A stretch of 64,000 nucleotides of DNA. Origin: Copromyces sp. CBS 386.78 (taxonomy: Eukaryota; Ascomycota; Sordariomycetes; Sordariales; Sordariaceae). Under the pieces are notes generated by a model that was not told the origin of the DNA, ran no database searches, and was given only the letters and a program-made list of their open reading frames with translations. Positions 61,201 through 64,000 of the stretch are shown in pieces (position 1 is the first letter of the stretch; every line of letters starts with the position of its first letter). The stretch covers positions 310,001 through 374,000 of the forward strand of contig MU839117.1 in NCBI GenBank assembly GCA_030685235.1, in the 5' to 3' direction. The position numbers were made by a program, and so were the translations under genes.

Positions 61201-62000
61201 TAATAGTAAAGTAAATATCTTTACCGACCGTTTCTTCCCGAAAATAGAAATTTTAATAAGCTATTTATTAAATTGGATTTAATTATTAAATAATAATACC
61301 CTAATATTTATTAATAATTTAATTACCGAAGAGGATATTTAGGAAGTCCTTTCGAAAATAGTACCTAATAAAGTATTAGGTATCGATTAATTTTTAAATA
61401 AATTTCTAAAAATATACAAAGAATTATTTAAGTAGGCGATAACGGCTTTCGCTATAATAAACCTCCGGTTCGGATATTTCCTTTAATAGTTTAAAAATAT
61501 AAAAATAATTATTTTTAAAAAATTTGGAAAAAGCGCCGAATAATAAAAATTAGTTAGGGTATAGCGGCCTATATTACTTTTAAATAACGTTAAAAAGATC
61601 TTCGAAGCCCTTATAATAAAAAAATTAATGTAGGTAGTAGAAAAATATAATTTTTTCCCGGAAAGCTAAATAAGTAATTAAATAAACTATTTAACTAAAT
61701 TTACCGTCCGAATATTTACCGACGTAATCTATATAATATAAAAATTTAAAACCGTAATATCTTTTATACTCTTTAATTTAAAGGGTGTATTTAATAGAAT
61801 TAATTATAAGTAATTCTTATATACGCTATAGGAAATATAATTCCCGAAATAAATCTTCTAATAGGTTAATAATTTTATTACCGGAAGAAAAGGTTCTCTT
61901 TTTTTCGACGACGAAACCTTTTAACCTTATAATATTATAGTAGGCGTATTATAAGGCTCCCCCCTTTTACTAATCCTTTTTATTTTCTTTATTACTTTAT
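58253..62000 (+). mobile_element. L6: LINE copy with intact 5' end, cut by L7
   Basis: Begins with GACGCCGAAACCGG at 58256 and runs in the plus direction through ORF1, the zinc-knuckle region (about 59430), the endonuclease motif GDYN at 60407-60418, and the RT block reading QGSPxLLxLFIFFI near 61950, where L7 is inserted. It lies inside L8. The rest and the target duplication are outside the window. Confidence 0.88.
58256..58699 (+). pseudogene. L6 ORF1 N-terminal frame, open from the element's first base
   Basis: Reading GAC GCC GAA ACC from 58256, the frame is open for 147 codons to TAA at 58697-58699. It passes ADFW, PKRKP, LGGLFTPS, the block NPFKSILGYNDPNAV, an acidic EKTEEDN stretch and FFFEFTKIF. 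There is no ATG in it near the 5' end, so either translation starts at a lost or internal codon or the element's known 5' end lies within ORF1. In homologous copies the frame continues past this stop. Confidence 0.6.
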
Positions 62001-64000
62001 AATAATAATAATAGTCTTATTCCCTATATTACTTATTTATAGCGCTTTATTAGTATGGGGTACTTCTCCTAATTCGCTAGAGGAAACTATACGGCGATAA
62101 GCGCCGTCGGATAAAAACCGCTAGCTCCTTCCGGTCGCAAATGAATTACGCCTACTCTATTTTAATTCTATCTATAGCGGTATTTACCTATTACCTTAAT
62201 AAATAAGCTACTTCCCCTCTACCGCTTTCGATTTAATATTAGAATAATTAAAATATTATTTTTATACGCCGCTCCTTCTTCTTAAATTACTTATAATAAT
62301 TATCCCTTCCTTATCGTTTACCTTTATTCCCACTTCGTTATTATTCCCCAAATTCCTACGATTCTATTAAAGTTTATATAAATATAAGGGCCCCTTTTTT
62401 CCTTCTATATTAAAATTCCTCTCCGCCGCTATTTTTCGAACTTTCCTTTCTTCTTTATTTAATTAACTTTTAAAATAGTATCTTCTTCTATTAGTTATAT
62501 TCCCGACCGTCCTCCCGGCTATATATTTAACCCCTTGGGCTTTACAATTCGTATTAATTATAGTATTATTAAGCGCGGTATTAATTTTGTCTATATAATA
62601 GATTTTCTATCCTTTAAACTTTCCTACTCTTTTACGCCCCCTTTTTCCTTAGTACCCGAATTTTAAACTTTTATTTAGGTATTAATTTCTAACCCCGCTT
62701 TTAACCTTCTTCCCGGCCGGTAAATCCTTTTTATCCTTACGTTTACTTCCTTTTTTCTTTACTAATTATATTAATTAGCGTTGTCCGTTGTATTCTTTAC
62801 TTTTATTATAGTTTGAAGTTTGCCGATTATATTTATAATACCCCGTCTTTTAATATAATTATATTCCGTACGATCTTTACAAAATATATTTATTATATTA
62901 TATTAAGAATAAATTTCCTTCTGCGGTTTTTTTTTCGTTTTCTTTTCTAACGTTCTTCGAAACGTTAGCAAATAGAATGCTATTTATCCTATTACTAATA
63001 TAAAATATATATTAGATATTTTATTAAGTTATTGTAATAAATATAACGTTATTTAAATTGCAGTTATTATTTTATTCCGCTCTTAAAATAATATTGGTCC
63101 TTTAATTCGTTATTTTTATAGCGTTTATATTAATTTCTTTAAGAATGTATGTAAGCGCTTAATTACGGATAGTTTTCTGTACGATTTTAATATCCTTCTT
63201 TGTTATTAGAATATAAAAGTCGAAGATTATTAGTATAAAGGATATTGTAAAATATTTTTAGCCGATCGTTTTACCGTTTTCGTTTTCGGTTTTAGTAGAG
63301 GAGGTATTAATATTAGTTCCCTAATAATGGTTAATAGCCCTATTTGGTCCCTTTCCGGCTAATAAAAATTGGGTTTAGTAGCGTTGTAAAATTATTAGGA
63401 ATTAGGAATTAATATTTAATATATTTTGTAAGCTCTTCGCCTACGAAGAATATTAATTAATTATTTCGGTATTACCTTCGTAGTTAAGTAATTATTATAA
63501 TTAATATAATTTAATTTTTCTTCTTTTTATTTTTTTTGTATTTTCTTATTTTAGTATTATAATTGAATATATTTACAAATACTATGTAAATTTATTGCGC
63601 TACTCTCCCTCTAGTTCGATTATTAAATAGTATTCGTTTAACTTACTAAGCTGTAATATTTACAAAAGGATTTTCTTAATTCGGATTCTATTGTCTAAAT
63701 AAATTTAGAATTCTTTTTTCGTTTATAGTTAGTCGGTTATTATTATTTAATAATCGGCCGTCTATAGATAGTTTAGGATAATATATATAAAAGTTTCTTT
63801 ATTTATATTATAAAAATAGATTAATATTATAATATCCGGAACTTTCTTCCGGAAAAAAAAGGACTACAGGCCTATAATTTTTATTTTTATTTAGGTAAGA
63901 AGGGAATTCTTCGCTTTGGATAATAGGTATTATTCGTTATTATTTTCCGGTTGTTAAGTTTTCTTTTTTTTTCGTTTCGTACTAATTATATACTATTTTA
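62001..64000 (-). mobile_element. L7: LINE 3' half, runs off the window
   Basis: Starts with the (AAT)n tail and conserved 3' end in reverse and follows L3/L5 for 2 kb to the window edge. It is inserted into L6 after tactttat. The 5' half and the second target duplication lie to the right of the window. Confidence 0.88.

Overview
The window looks like one AT-rich block from the genome of a filamentous ascomycete (Pezizomycotina), made entirely of nested, decayed transposable elements. I found no intact host gene. Across most of the 64 kb the dinucleotides CpA and TpG are almost absent, TpA is in great excess, and CpG is kept. That is the signature of repeat-induced point mutation (RIP), and it explains why the coding regions of the elements are full of TAA and TAG codons that stand for Gln or Trp codons. 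All percentages and ages are left out because nothing could be computed; boundaries were read by eye from inter-copy comparison and target-site duplications (TSDs).

Layout. (1) 1-22600: a minus-strand Ty3/Gypsy element (G1; RT and RNase H at the left, gag and 5' LTR at the right). It is split by a minus-strand non-LTR retrotransposon (LINE copy L1, 2979-5326 plus 14388-20226). L1 is split by a second LINE (L2, 5327-14373), which itself holds a 2.2-kb LTR element with gag-like coding only (11933-14177). Three small inverted-repeat elements sit in L1 (14531, 16935, 19121), and the end of a fourth opens the window. (2) 22601-25119: a 194-bp, weakly mutated spacer separates G1 from a head-to-head relative, G2, which carries a solo LTR (23486-23693). 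(3) 25120-35258: a complete plus-strand Gypsy element (G3) with matched 246-bp LTRs, gag, protease, RT, RNase H, integrase and a C-terminal chromodomain relic (a chromovirus). It carries a 963-bp inverted-repeat element with pol III-like boxes (copy A) and a 698-bp hAT-like element with a 19-bp minisatellite. (4) 35259-37390: remains of G2 or an unidentified element, with two short 5'-truncated LINE copies (L9, L10) and simple repeats. (5) 37391-47277: two consecutive 0.6-kb LINE 5'-end units, broken by copies B and C of the pol III-box element and by the full-length LINE L3. (6) 47278-56575: an unidentified relic split by full-length LINE L5, which carries a 236-bp solo LTR. (7) 56576-64000: LINE fragments L8 and L6 (plus strand) and L7 (minus strand), running off the window.

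The full-length LINEs have consistent lengths of about 6.8 kb after subtracting insertions, flanking duplications of about 14 bp, and (ATT)n tails. Their coding content (ORF1 with a zinc-knuckle relic; ORF2 with an AP-endonuclease GD-[YF]-N motif and a reverse-transcriptase FADD-type motif) fits the Tad1-like LINEs of ascomycetes. The nesting order and the matching TSDs are direct sequence observations; family names rest on recognised motifs. The most unusual items are the CTTAGCT-ended element with pol III-like A and B boxes, the repeated 0.6-kb LINE 5' unit, the head-to-head LTR palindrome, and the shared termini among several MITEs and LTR families.
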